A stretch of DNA of 64,000 bases, taken from assembly GCA_013397455.1 (NCBI GenBank), contig VYZB01000725.1:224546-288545 (forward strand), written 5' to 3'. Below are positions 36,396 through 49,300 of the stretch, piece after piece; within the stretch, counting starts at the first letter, position 1, and each line of letters starts with the position of its first letter. The DNA comes from Crotophaga sulcirostris. Taxonomy: Eukaryota; Chordata; Aves; Cuculiformes; Crotophagidae. Below the pieces are notes generated by a model. It did not search any database. It was not told where the DNA came from and saw nothing but the letters and a program-made list of their open reading frames with translations. The translations under genes and the position numbers were made by a program.

Positions 36396-39300
36396 CAGAG
36401 AAGCCTCTGGTGCAGGGCAGGCGCGGTTCCACTCCGGACAGATTCTTTGCCAGAGCACTAAAAAATCCAGTACTTAATTCCTTGACAGTTTACACTTAGA
36501 GCTTTGAAGAAATACTCAGTTTAGCTGGCACCTCATTTTTTGTATTTCTTTTGCAGGGTACTTGGTAATTAATTACCAAATACTTTGGAAAATAAGTCAA
36601 ATTCGCTGCTTTGCACTTCTTAGCGTCCACAGTCTGCGGGCAAGCACAGTCTGACATGGAACTGCCTGTTGCAACAAGGCTCCTCACTCATTAAGGTGGC
36701 ACATTCGCCTACCAAGTCGGTTTCCTCTGTCCACGCTCCCAAGGCCAGTGGAGTTCTGCAGCTGTAGTAGTGCCTTTGCAAAGCCACCTCTGAAGTGCAT
36801 TGCTAGAATAGTCACAGTTTTTATGGTAGCTTGGTAAAATGCAGCAGAATGAATCTGAAAGGCATTTCCTGCACATTCAAGATGGAGAGACGATAAGACT
36901 CTCTTCATAGAGCTTTAGATTAGTAAGACCAACACACCTCAGTTTGTAATGGCTAAAGCAACACCAAAGAACCACCTTGAGCAGTAACAAACACTTCCAG
37001 TGCGGTTCAGTTTATGACACTGAAACATTGATCAATACAAGTAAATATTTACATTTAATTATTACTTCAAAAAAGTTTTTCTCTACTTGAAGCTTCCCCA
37101 CAGTTTCTAAAGAAAGAGCAATGGACAGCATCCCACACCCTCATTCCACATTCCTAAGTGATTATTTATATTTTTTTCAGCACCTAGAGATTTCAATTAA
37201 GACCGTGTTTTAGGAGCAAAAAATATTACTGCTTTTCAAATTCCTGACAAAATAGGCATGTAAGCAAGTATAGTAGGATTATTTTTTACTTCTCTTCCTT
37301 TGAGGAAGATATAGAAGTCTTAATACTTAAGAAACAGTCTGAAAACTCAGACTTCTTCATGTCAGCTATAGAGTGGCCAAGTCAGTCGCCAGCACCCAGC
37401 CTGGGAACACAGGTATGCAGTGTGTCATGGCATCTCTATAAAAGGTACAGAACACTACCTCTCCCTTCTTCATTTCCAAGAGTTTTCTTCCAACTGTGTC
37501 CTCTAACTGACGTACTTAAAAACTTGATGAAGACTCTGTAGTTCCAAATCGTATTTCCCCAGTAGACTGTGCAACATCACGAGTTCAGACATGGTTTTTT
37601 GCTTCATTGTATAATTGAGTTTCTTCATATTCCAGGAAGATTTTGTGCTATTTTAGAGCTGTCTTGACGAAGACCATGCAACTAGTCTCAACTGCAATAG
37701 TATGAAACATCTGGGAGCAGGATTATTTCTGTCATGTACTGCCAAAATAATATTTTGCTTATGGAATTAAAATTTTAGAGATTTTCCCGAATCCACATAA
37801 TGTTCTTGAGTGCTTAAATTTGCATTATGACATTTACATTAGCATATACACGTGTAAAAGACCATCTTGCCAGCCAACTCCTATTGGTTATTCAAAAGCT
37901 TAACTCCACCTAAAGCTAGGATTAATGTATGCTCCTGAAACAGACTTCAGTTACAGGAACAGATCTTCTTCAGCTGACTTTACCCATCTGTTCTCACAAT
38001 AGCATCTGCAAGTAAGTGTCTTCAGTGATCACCTTGCCATAATTATGGATGCCTTCCCAACTCTCTGGACAAGGGATGATTCCCTGTTTTCCAGATGTGC
38101 TATTTCTGTGTACTTTGAAGTTTCAGCTCCTTAGCAGAAATGACCACAGCAAAATGTTGAATATGATGCAGTAAAGGAGTCTGCTACTAAAAAAAAAAAC
38201 TTTTCAAATATAAATGCTTGCTAAAAAAAAAAACAAACCACTTCTAAACGTTTTGCCCATATATCCAAACTAGTGCAATACACAGGTAGATCAAGCTTAT
38301 GTTGTTAATGGTAATGTTTATTTTCACTCTTTCAGCAAAATTAAGCTTTCCTGCTAAAAGGAGCATTTTACTATATTGCCTCTAGGTGCTACAGCAAGCA
38401 AACCAACAAGCTAGTGCTCTCACTTAGCTACAACCCCAGATAAGAGAACTGAAAAATTTTATTCTTAATTCTTGCAGTTAGAGATAATCAAGAAAGTAGT
38501 AATTGTATTGAGAATCCATTCAACACAACTTCCTTGGATTTATTGACAGTCAAAACAACAGTAATACAGAGTGTGAACTATCCATGCATTTCAGTTGAAC
38601 TGGAAGTTAAAATTGTATTGTTTGTTCCTTCAGCGTTGAAAGTAGAAACAACATGCTCATATCCAGCTTCCAAATTATTTCCCACACCACTCCCAACACT
38701 GATAGGTCCCAAATGCCCTTTATTCAGTTGCCAGAACTTCTCATTTCCCTGTGACAACCTCTACAGTGCAACTATCTACATTAACACAAATCTGTCACAT
38801 CAGAAATGAGAAAGGGAGGACAGTGTAAAATAAACTCAGTTTACTATCCAAATATCTGACAGAGAACATATCATAACCACATCCGTAAATTTCAGACTTT
38901 ACGAACACTCTTGTTTATTATACCAGGAAAAGCTGCAGCTATCAAATCAGTACCAAAAAAACCTCCAACTTTGTCAGTACAACATGAGTTCCCACACCAA
39001 ATCTGAGCTGTACCTGTTGCCATAGACTATATGTTCTTACCACTTCTTAGAACAGGTTTATATGCTTTTGGCATTTGTCACCGAGGGAGACACTCTTGAA
39101 TAATTTCGTTGGAAAGTAACTATCCTGAATGCTCTCCAAGAAACAAGGCTTCGAAGGCCCATTACTCACACATTGACGCTTAACCTTTCTCACATTTAAC
39201 CTTACTTTATACCTTCTTGCTAAGAAGAAAATGCACAGCTTTACTGGCCAGGAGAAAATTGGCAGACTGGTAACTGCATAGATAAAACCATAACCAAAAC

Positions 39301-42300
39301 ATCTCTTGTTTCCCACTTATGTATCACAGTAATTATTTGATTTGTTGTGTTTAAGCGAATTAAAAGGGACTGCTCAGGAACATCCATCAGACCTTTATAA
39401 ATGCCACTTACACTTGTTCACAGCTCTAGAAGGCAGCACAGGCCTGGGTGGTCATTGACAAGGCTGATGGTCCCAGGCTTCCAGGAAGCCGTCAGAATTC
39501 AAGGTTCATTATTAAATCATATTGGCAAGCCTTAAAGCTCAGTCATATTTTTTTTTCAATTCAAATCCCCGATAGCCTTACTTCCTTGTTCTTGGATCAG
39601 TTTGAAGAGATGACCATAATTTCCTGAAGCAATATTAAATGAGATCATAACATTCACAAACCAAGCAGAATTTGTCTCTCACATTCACCTCTTATAACAA
39701 ACCATATAACAAGGTTGTTCATTATATTACATATTACATACTGCTCCTACATATTTTACACTTCATACTCAGTTTTAATACCCTATTCACATATTGTTCT
39801 CAAAATGGACCAGTTTATATTTTTGAAAATACTGAAACCTCACAGCTAGCAAGCTTTTAAATTATCAAAGCTGTTACATAGGTCATATTTGCTTTTGTTT
39901 CCTTAAAAGTTACATCTTACTTATATCTTTTGGAAGTTTTTTTTCTTGATCATCCATATTTGACATGGGAAATATGTGACATTTTAACTCTCATTAATAT
40001 TTTATTCTACATCATATGTGCATCCTCCATCCTCCTTCTCTTCTCTTACCCGACTTGAGTGAACTTAGGCATCTATTCATAGACCTGTAAAAGGCTCCAG
40101 ACCTCACATGCTATATACTGTGTTCTTTCATTAATTATTCAGTGCCAGTGTTCTTCCATCATTCATCTCTGGCTGGGTCTATTTCTTCCATTCTACTGAG
40201 GTCTTTACTTATGAGCATAATCTCCTGTTATTCTATCTCGATTGTCGCACTTTATTACAATTAATATTAATTATGTGGATTCTTGTCCAATATGTAGCTT
40301 TTTGGCATAAAAGATTGTCATGTCATAACGTTCAGGTTTTGTCTTTGCAAACTTCAATGTAATAAAGTTTTCTACTGTCAGGAGCTGTCAGCACCACATA
40401 TATGTACTTATAATTGTAGAGTAATAGAGTTACCTAAAGAAGTTGTGCGTAAGTCGACATGAATTCATCCAGAGAGGCCAGTCTTGTAGCTGAACCATGA
40501 TTTCCTATGGCTGACATGCAGTTAAACACAAAGTGTTGCAAACAGCCTGCTTGATGTAATGAATAACCTATTACAGCCTTGAAAGAAATGCTGGCCTAGG
40601 ATGTTAAACTTCTGTTGGAGGCTTAGGTATAGTAAGTAGATTCTGGCAAATACTGTTCACACAAATGTTTGCAGAATGAGAGCGTTCCATGAATATTAAT
40701 GAAAACACATTCTCCTGAGAATTTGCAATCCACACAGTAAGGAGGGTCAGAGACTCCTACACAAGTACCTTGTCCATGTTAGCGGCACAAATCTGATGTT
40801 ATTTTAAGCTATTTTATCCTATGATTGAAAAATTAGAAACACTGTTTTAGCTATACAGGTGAAAATCCACAGCAGACCTTACAATAGTCATAAGAAGTGG
40901 AGAAAAAACCTACAATTGTTAAAAGACAACAAATAGTTACACACTCTGCATGTTTTCATGTAATATCATTGGCTTCAAAGGTGGCCATCAGTTCTGGATT
41001 ACAAGTAGATTAACAATAAAACATCAGACTATCTATTAAGGCTGATTAAAGGGTCATGCTTGGCCTGAAAAGAATAAAGGAAAAAAAAGTCTAGAATGAG
41101 TTGGTCCATGTGCAGTAATGGCAGATACAAAACCCCACACTGTTCTGCAAGGAGAGGGCAATCAGCACAGGAAGTTAAGTTAACCCAGAATGATGTAGCG
41201 TGGTGGTGTGAAATTGAGAGTACTAAAATAAAAAATACATCAGATTGCATGAGAGACATTCAGGGAACCAAGGGTACAAAAACAGATCGGACTGATGGTT
41301 GTAGCTGTGAATTAGAAACAAAGTTTTGTTAAAATATTTCAAGCTGTAAACATGGCGAGTATAACTGGGCAACAATTACGGCTACTCTCTCTGTTAAGTT
41401 CAGAATAATCATTTCCTCTCAGGAAGGACCCAAAATGAAATACAAGAAATCTGGGAGCATCCCAATGATGTCTATTGGCATGGTACTGGCAAGCAGCCAT
41501 GAAGAAAAATAACGTAAAATCTGTATTCTCTCAAACTAATTCTAAATACTACAATGAAACATTCATTCTTTGTTGCAGTAGTATTTGCAGTAAAAGGAGC
41601 AATACAGCTAGAGAGCACTAGTTGAAAAGCTTACTACTGAGCACGTGCAGTTATCAGAACAAACGGAGATCAAGTATAGATGTGCTGCGTTTTACCAGCT
41701 GAGCTAAACATTCAATAACCTAAGGGGAAAAAGTAAAGCCGAGCACATGATATTGACAGTCTGTTGCAGTTGTCATCCTGCCAGCCAAAGGAGCCACCAG
41801 ATACACAGCAACAATTCCACTTTCCAACATAACAAACATGGAAGGCCACAGAATATCAGTCACCTCTGTCAAATGCTCAATTATCCCATCCGGTGTTTGT
41901 ATCAACAGCACCTTCTCTGCTCCAAGGCCAGCACATGTTGAGTTTGCTGCTTTGGAATTGTCTGTAATTCCTATATTGCCTATATTTCTTATAATTCCTG
42001 TCTATATTCTTTTTCCTCTTGCTAATAATATCTTTAAATTGTGTGCTGTTTTTTATTTCATCTGTTTCCAGTAGAGGCAAAAGTATTTTGAGAACTAATG
42101 TAATACAGAAAGGAAAGCATTAGAGGGCAAATAAATCTAGTCCTGGACCATAACACTAGTTACAGCTCAACTGCTAGTGGCTATATTGTAAGATCAGCCA
42201 AGATCAACATTTTGCCCTAATGGGATCAGAAAAACCGCTTGTTTTGTGTCTGAATGTGCTGCCCATAAATTCCCATTTGGACAATTGTTCATTCTGAACC

Positions 42301-42984
42301 GTTCATCTTATTCTTAACTTAAAAATTGCTCAAAGAAATACATTTCATCCAGAGTGGGCTGACAATTTCCTTAACGGAAAGAAATGCTCTTACCATTTTT
42401 TTTTCATATATTGTGATTTACATAGATTATCAGTAATAAAGAGAAAGCATGATCAAGCTCATTAAAGGTTTTTTCTACATCAAATCATCCTTCTCAAAAT
42501 ATGATTCATGCCCCACAAGTCCTACAAGTTCGAATGTGCTTCACAATAGTAAAGAGCAAAGCAAATGTGTTCCTTTAAATTCGTGTTGACTAGACAGCCT
42601 ATTTCCATCACAAAACCAAAATAGCAGGGTGACCTTGGAATAATCTTAAAACCAATTTGTTTATATGTAAGAAAAAATTAACTAACTTTGGCATATAATT
42701 ACACCTGCACCTTGGTGATGCGTTGCCTCAATAGGCAGGTTTCTCTACTGAAATTAGTAAGTTACCATAACTATGAGTCTAAAGCTTGCTCTCTGCTGGA
42801 GACACTGTGCTTCCCATACCCTCCAGTAATCTCTCAGGGCACAAGCATAAAGGGTCAGCATAAAAAGAGATTATCCTTCACAAGAGGAAAATGTTTTCCT
42901 CTGTCAGAGGATGAGTTTTATAGTTTGCAATCACACCGAAGCTCCTGTCCAGGGGGAGGGGAGAGAAGGCTCTAACAGCAGCAA
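36396..42984. other. Non-coding AT-rich DNA
   Basis: No supported gene. Two near-equal A11 runs lie at 38189-38199 and 38223-38233, both preceded by a TGCTA-type word, suggesting a local duplication of about 34 bp. A short imperfect duplication of a TAATTCCTATATT word lies at 41965-42010. GGCTTCCAGGAAGCC near 39477 is a perfect 7-bp-arm hairpin. Confidence 0.55.
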
Positions 42985-43130
42985 GGAAAGTGATAACATA
43001 TTAAAAATAAAGGCATTAAAATATATTGGCGCGCCTATGCCATTACATTATGGCCACTTTCCAGCTCATTTGTCAGACTAATCAATCTCCAGAGTTATAT
43101 GGTGCTTAATTCTTTTGTAAGATTTTTTTT
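42985..43130. other. Candidate conserved non-coding element
   Basis: A block of mixed, non-repetitive sequence with homeodomain-like words (ACTAATCAATCT, GCTTAATTC) and an 8-bp CpG-bearing palindrome GGCGCGCC at 43028-43035 set in AT-rich DNA. Two intact CpGs in such a context would usually decay unless unmethylated or constrained. No open frame explains it. This is an inference from texture only. Confidence 0.2.
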
Positions 43131-46100
43131 TTTTTAAAGCGTTGTCCCAGGGTAACTGGATAACTTGAAAATTTAGTTCCTCTGAAATTCACAAAGTCTT
43201 TCTGTTACAAATACCAGAAATCAAGGCTCAGTATTCAAACAAACTATAGCAAAGTAAACTGGGGTGTGAACATACAGCACTTGGGCCTCTCCCCTGTAAC
43301 TTGCAGGAGCTCTCACTTCTCACCTGTAAGATCGATGGGAGAAGTTACACAAGAGCAGGACTCGCTCAGGCTCTCCCTCCGCAGGAAGCATTGCCGCATT
43401 GAGGCTCCTGCAGGGGAAGAGCACAGCCTCGGGCAGGCACTGCAGGGCAGCTGGTGCCCTGTAACACACACCCTGCTATCTCTCTCAATGTTTTATGTGC
43501 CCATGTCCACCACGGTGCCCTGTCACCCAGTGCAATGAGACACCCGAACAACCAGCCTGAGCTTCCTTTTGAGGTAAAAATTCATCACCAAAACAGTTTG
43601 CTTTGCAACACTTTACAAAGGAACACACGGAGCTTTTGACATTTCTGGGCTTTTGGTCAGTGAAAGACGTTATCTGCTTTAAATTAATTTCCAGTAGTTA
43701 CATGAATTTTCCAGGTAAAAGACATTATGCAAATATTTAACATTATTTAGTCACACCTCAAAAATAATGTTGTTAGGCAAACTTGAACACAGGTGTGGAC
43801 TGTATCCTGATCCAGACCGCCCTGAATACACTTAAAAATGGCACTGGATGGATACTGTGATTATGTTGGTATTAGCACAGTAATTAAATACTGCATATCT
43901 TTGAAACCCAGTCCGTGGTGTCTTGTCTCTTGAGTCATTTGTACATCTCTTTCCTACTCTGCTGCTTAAAAGTTTCCCACAAAGATGTTAACTTATCCAT
44001 TAAAGGATAAGTTGCCTTACCCTGCCTGTTTGTAGATGCAGGAGCCTGCTCACATAAAACATATTCTTCCCTCCTGCCTAGACTGATCTGTACCAAACGG
44101 AGCTAACTTTTCATTCAAGACCACTTTTTCAACAGCTGCTAGAAAAGGTATCACTTCCCACATGGGAACACCACTGGCTATACCAGTCAGAAAGCCTCAG
44201 CTGGTGCTGGTTTTGCCCTCCACAGGTCAAACGACAGGACTGAGGCCAGCAGCAAACTGCCACAGATTTAGATTGGCAAAGCAAACACTGTGGTTCTCCC
44301 CAGAGCACCAGGTATGGCATAAGGGTCGTGTTAAGAACATGATGGGGTGGGTAATATTTCTATGCCAAGTAAATCCAGCCCTGGCACACAACCCGCCAGG
44401 AGGTCTGAAGGCAGTGGGAAGGGAAGGGTACAGCAGAAGCTGAGCAGAGTGCAGGGGCTGCCCCACGCTGCAGCCCATGCTCTGTGCGTGGGGCACCAAC
44501 ACACACAGCAGAGCTCCGGCTGGGCACAGCTGGGTCTGCCTCAAACTGCATTTCTCTAATCTGGGCCACTGTCACTCTGAAGGTCTCCCAGTTCCCTTAC
44601 AAGCAGTTTCCCCTTTAAGTTAATGCAACTGGACACGGAGATGCCTTTAGAATCTGCCAAAACTGCTCTGAATAAAAGCAGAACAATCTTCCCTTCTGCT
44701 TTTTCCTTCATCCTGATCCACTTCAGGTTGTGCATCCATAGATACATTATAAAACTCCACACATTAATTTCTCAAGACACACATAAAGCAGCTGAGGTAG
44801 AGGAATCGCGTGTTCCAATGCATCTAATTTAAAAACAAAGGTACATATATCAGCAGACAGTGTTTACAAGTGAAATATGCACAAAACAAGATCTGACTTG
44901 TTTATCACCTCCTTGTATTGATGGGAGGGCATCCGCTGACCTTCTGTTGACGGCATTTGCCAGGCAATAAAGAACAAAGCCAATGGCAGATCCTTTTTTT
45001 AATCACTTTTCCCCAGACTGCCATGATAGCGGAAATGATCATGACCGTTCCCTATTCTGGACTCATAAATCTTAGTTAGAGCTTCAAAATTACACTGGTA
45101 TGTAGTCTCTAACCAGGTAGTGGCTGGAACATTGAAACAGGTAGCTTTCAGGCAGCGCGGGTACCAGCACAGAGCAAGTACTGAAAGAAGTGGACCAATC
45201 TGGTCTACCATCCATCTAGATCCCACCTGCTGAACGAGAGCTGCCTCTCCTTATACAGGCATCTGAGAACGCAAGACATTTAAATATCCTCATCACGCAT
45301 TTGTCCAAAGTTTTACATGCACCTAAGCAGTATAAGGCATAACGCAGTTGTGCTTTCATCAGATCCAAGTGTGAGAGTATTTTTTTAGTTCATATTCTCT
45401 ATTTGACACAACTTGCTACTTTATGTCAATAAAATACTTCATCTTTTTTGTATTGATGTCTGCTTAATTTGCAAATTCAGTAGATACACATGACACTCAA
45501 AGTGTAATGAATAACGCATTTTTATAATGAATCCAGTGGTAAATGTAGAAAACCACTCTTTGATCTTTCTTCTAACAACCCAGTTATTCCTAGATTTACA
45601 CATAGTGTGTGTTTACGGATTACTTTCAATTAAACACCCTGTTTTACTTTCTATTCTCTTATGAAAGTAAACCCCCTGGCTTTCATTACTATTGCTGAAA
45701 GACTGCTTAAAAATTCCCTAGTAGGTATCTCACAACCCTATTCAGGACCAAAAGTGCCAATACTGTTTTTTTCTAGTCCCTCACGCTGATTGTTTTGTCT
45801 TCCCTTGTCTTCACTTCTTGCTCAATCACCTATGCTGCTGCTGTTTCTCTGTGTGTTGAGATAGTGAGGAAAGGAGAGAGAAAGACTGGAAGAGGTTTCG
45901 ACAATGAATTAAAGCAGCGTTGCTCCAAAATGTTATGGGGCACATAGATAGCTTTGAAGTACTTTTCCTTCTTTCTTGAAAAGTGCATCTTAGTACCCAT
46001 TTTCTTGGGTGGTTTCTCAGAAATTCCAGCCTATCTGGAGAGGGAAATTTACTTTTACAATTACAGATGAACAATATTACTGAATTTCAAATGTGGATTG

Positions 46101-48889
46101 CAATTTTATGTTCTGATGAACCATAAATGTCATTTGTTCCACAAATAAGCACCCACTGCTTGCAGAAAGCAATAGGGCCCTTTTGTATCTGCTTTTACGT
46201 TGCTACAATTGCTTGCACAAATGCACAAACACAGCTCACATTTCTCTGAAGTTATTTAATTAATATATCCACTAAATCTTAGCATGGAATTAATTCAGTA
46301 GACTGTTTACTAGCAGAAAAATATTGGACACCATACTGTAATCTGTGCAACACCTACACTGTGAGAACTACTTTGTTCTGGACCCTCAGAAGAAATGACA
46401 AGATGCCTATGCTGTGATTTAATTAAGTTTCCATTTTATTAACCCACTACATCTGGGAATTGTCAACACTAGCTTGTATAATGCTGACCCAAGATCCCAT
46501 CAGATGTGGAGAACTGCTGTTTCTCACTCACCCTCACTAGTGCGTTGCCTCCATATTATGTGGACCCTTCCAGTGAAGTGGTGAGAGATAGTTAAGCAGA
46601 GTGCTGAGGGTGCTTTTTCCTGATTTGAGAATATTTAAGGTATGTCTCCCCCTGAAACAGCCTTGGGTTGCCTGTTTGTAAACAAGAGAACTCCACTGCC
46701 AACCTAGGTGTACTCCTGACTGCTACAACAAACAAAATACTCCACTATTAATCTAGATGCTAGAAGGAAAAGGGTCTCTGCAGTGCCAAAGTTGGGAACT
46801 CCTTATTGATGGGATGACAGAAAGTCAGACCCCTGTTTTTTACCTTCTCTCCCATATGTAGCATACCAACATCCAGGCTGTCCCACACGCCTTACTGTAC
46901 CAAGCCATGTATCAAAAAGGAAAACCTGAAAGGGATATTAATCTCCATATGTTCAAGTGCAGTCCTCGACCTGAACGCTGCATAAATCACATTGGAAATA
47001 AACCCTCAAGTCCTAATCCCAAAGAAGTTACAATTGCTTTAGATGCACAAACTGCCCAGCCTAAATCAAAGATCATGCAGAAGGTAAGATAGATACAAAG
47101 TGTGTAAGTATAGGCATATATATAAAACAGGTATGTTAAGATATGTCTGAAATCTTTAGAGGTAAATAATGCATGAAGGTTTTCAAAGTCAGTAACTTCA
47201 GTTATTCAGTTCCAGCTACCAAAAGCAGTGAGTTTATACTCCAATCTACTATAATGAAATATATATCAAAAAAAGATTTCTAGGGAAAAAAGTAAAGCTT
47301 AGGAGTAGTTATCTTCTAATTGGAGTAATGACTATAAATTATTAAAAAAAATTCTGCATAACTGCTAAAGGTAATACATGCAGTAAATCTCCAGTCCAAA
47401 TGGCAACTTGTTATGTGGAACTTCAAATCAAGTGGAACAAACAATGGTTAGAGGCATGTTATGTTCCGCATAATGCTCTTTTGTATCTATTGTTTAGCTT
47501 ATATACAGATCCATCTTGAATCTAGTTAGCTAGTAATTAAAGCTCTGCAAAATTCAGCTTTGTTTGAGATACTACTGCAATATACACCAATTCATTTCAC
47601 ATGATTTTGTAGTGGTCCTGGTTTGCTTATTTGCCATTACTTGAAAACAGACATCTTGTATTGAATTTGAATTTGTGAAATATATTTGCTTTACTTCTTT
47701 TGGCTGGTATGAGAGACTTGCACTTGAAAAACAGAACCATTTTGACACCTGGAACTGGCTGTTTCATGTGATATTTTCATTCTTTTCCTAGAAAAATCAT
47801 GTACCAGCACTTCCACAAAAGTATCCATTAACACAAGTGCATTTGTGAATTAATTTGAAAAGCTTTCTGAATTCTGAGTAGAATTTTATTATGAATACTT
47901 CACATTGCATGTGCTAATTTTGCAATTAGGACTAAATATTTCTCTGTTTCTTTTAAATAGTTTCAAGGACACTAAATACTGAGATAATATATATATTTTT
48001 TTCTAAGAGTTACCTAGTTAATGTCCCAGTTTATGATACTACTCCTGTTTTCAGGATTCCGAATACATTAGTTAATATCAAAATGCAGTTCAATTAGGTC
48101 TTGCATCTGAAGTAAATTCTATTGAAAATAAAAAAAAAATCACTGTAAAAAGCATTTGCGATATAAACAGCCCAACAGGCCCAAATTCAGATTGACATTT
48201 TTCTCTCTTGTAAGAACTGAGTAAAGAAAGCAATTTAAAAAATATTCTTTACTGCAGGTCTTTGCAGTTCAAGTAACCAAAGTGAAAAGAATGAATTCTG
48301 GAAAGAACCTCACTCACTGTAGTTTAGAAAACAACTATTCTATGAAATCTGAAAGTCTTGCGGCTTTACCCAGGATCTTAGCTTTTAAAAAGCTTTTGAA
48401 TGCATCTGGCTTTTTAAGCTTATTTCAATGTGCCAGGTTATGCCAATATAATCAAGGACATAGAAACAGCACCACAAGTTGTGTAATGTAGTCTATGAAG
48501 GTGATAAAGTAGAAACATCTCCCAGTCCTCCCACTATGAACACCGATAACATGTCAAATGATCACCAGAAATAATCTCCCCATCAAGGTTTGTCTATAAA
48601 ATAAATGTATTTGATGCACCCTACACGTTCCCATTAATTTCCATGCATTATCTCCTATATCTAATAAAACCATCCTTCAGCTTTTCCCGTCTGTTCCGCA
48701 TATTGATTCTGAATTCCTCAGCACTCACCAATTTATGGCAGCATCTCCCCAGAACTTTAACATACCTTGAAATACTTCACACCATTCATATTTTCAGCCA
48801 TTATATTTGCACATTCAAGTATAACACATGGCAGAAGATACTAAACCCAGTCAGATCATGAAGTTACCAAAACAGCATCTCCCCCTGTG
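43131..48889. other. Non-coding DNA with a GC-richer block
   Basis: 43260-43560 and 44030-44580 are richer in G+C than the average, with overlapping frames on both strands (for example 105 codons minus at 44544-44227 and 93 codons plus at 44162-44443). None resembles a known protein. The rest is AT-rich and featureless. Confidence 0.5.
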
Positions 48890-49300
48890 CTTTCAGACAA
48901 ACCTGGGATAGAGGAAGAGGAAAGGCCGCGCACTGGAAGCTCTCACTACCACTGCCAGCCTCGTTCCTCCCTCTGCTCTCCAGAAGTTCCCTGCATCTGG
49001 CTACTACTCTGAGAACACAAAACACAGTTTGAGATAGCAGAGACAAGAAAAGATTGGTCAAAACCTACAGGCTAGGGCAAGGTCCTGACAGCCTCCGGAT
49101 CCTTTCCGCCGAGGCCTGCCCTTTCCCGCCTGAAGGGAAGGGCAGCTGTATTGCCAGCCCCGTAAGCCGGGCTGCACATCCCCTGTGCCTCAGAGAGACA
49201 ACTGTCTGAACAGGCTGCCGCGCTCAGAACGGTATGTGCCTGCCTGGGGGAGCTGACTCATGCCAGGATTTCTGTGCAGGTTCAATAAAGCAGAGGGAGA
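48890..49300. other. Small GC-rich, CpG-containing patch
   Basis: Several CpGs cluster at about 49095-49235 (CTCCGGATCC, TTTCCGCCGAGG, CCCCGTAAGCCGGG, GCCGCGCTCAG). A GCTGACTCATGCC word (49251-49263), matching an AP-1/Maf-type site, lies beside the cluster. The surrounding DNA is AT-rich. It is too small and weak to call a CpG island, but it is the most promoter-like patch in the window. No gene start is recognisable beside it. Confidence 0.25.
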
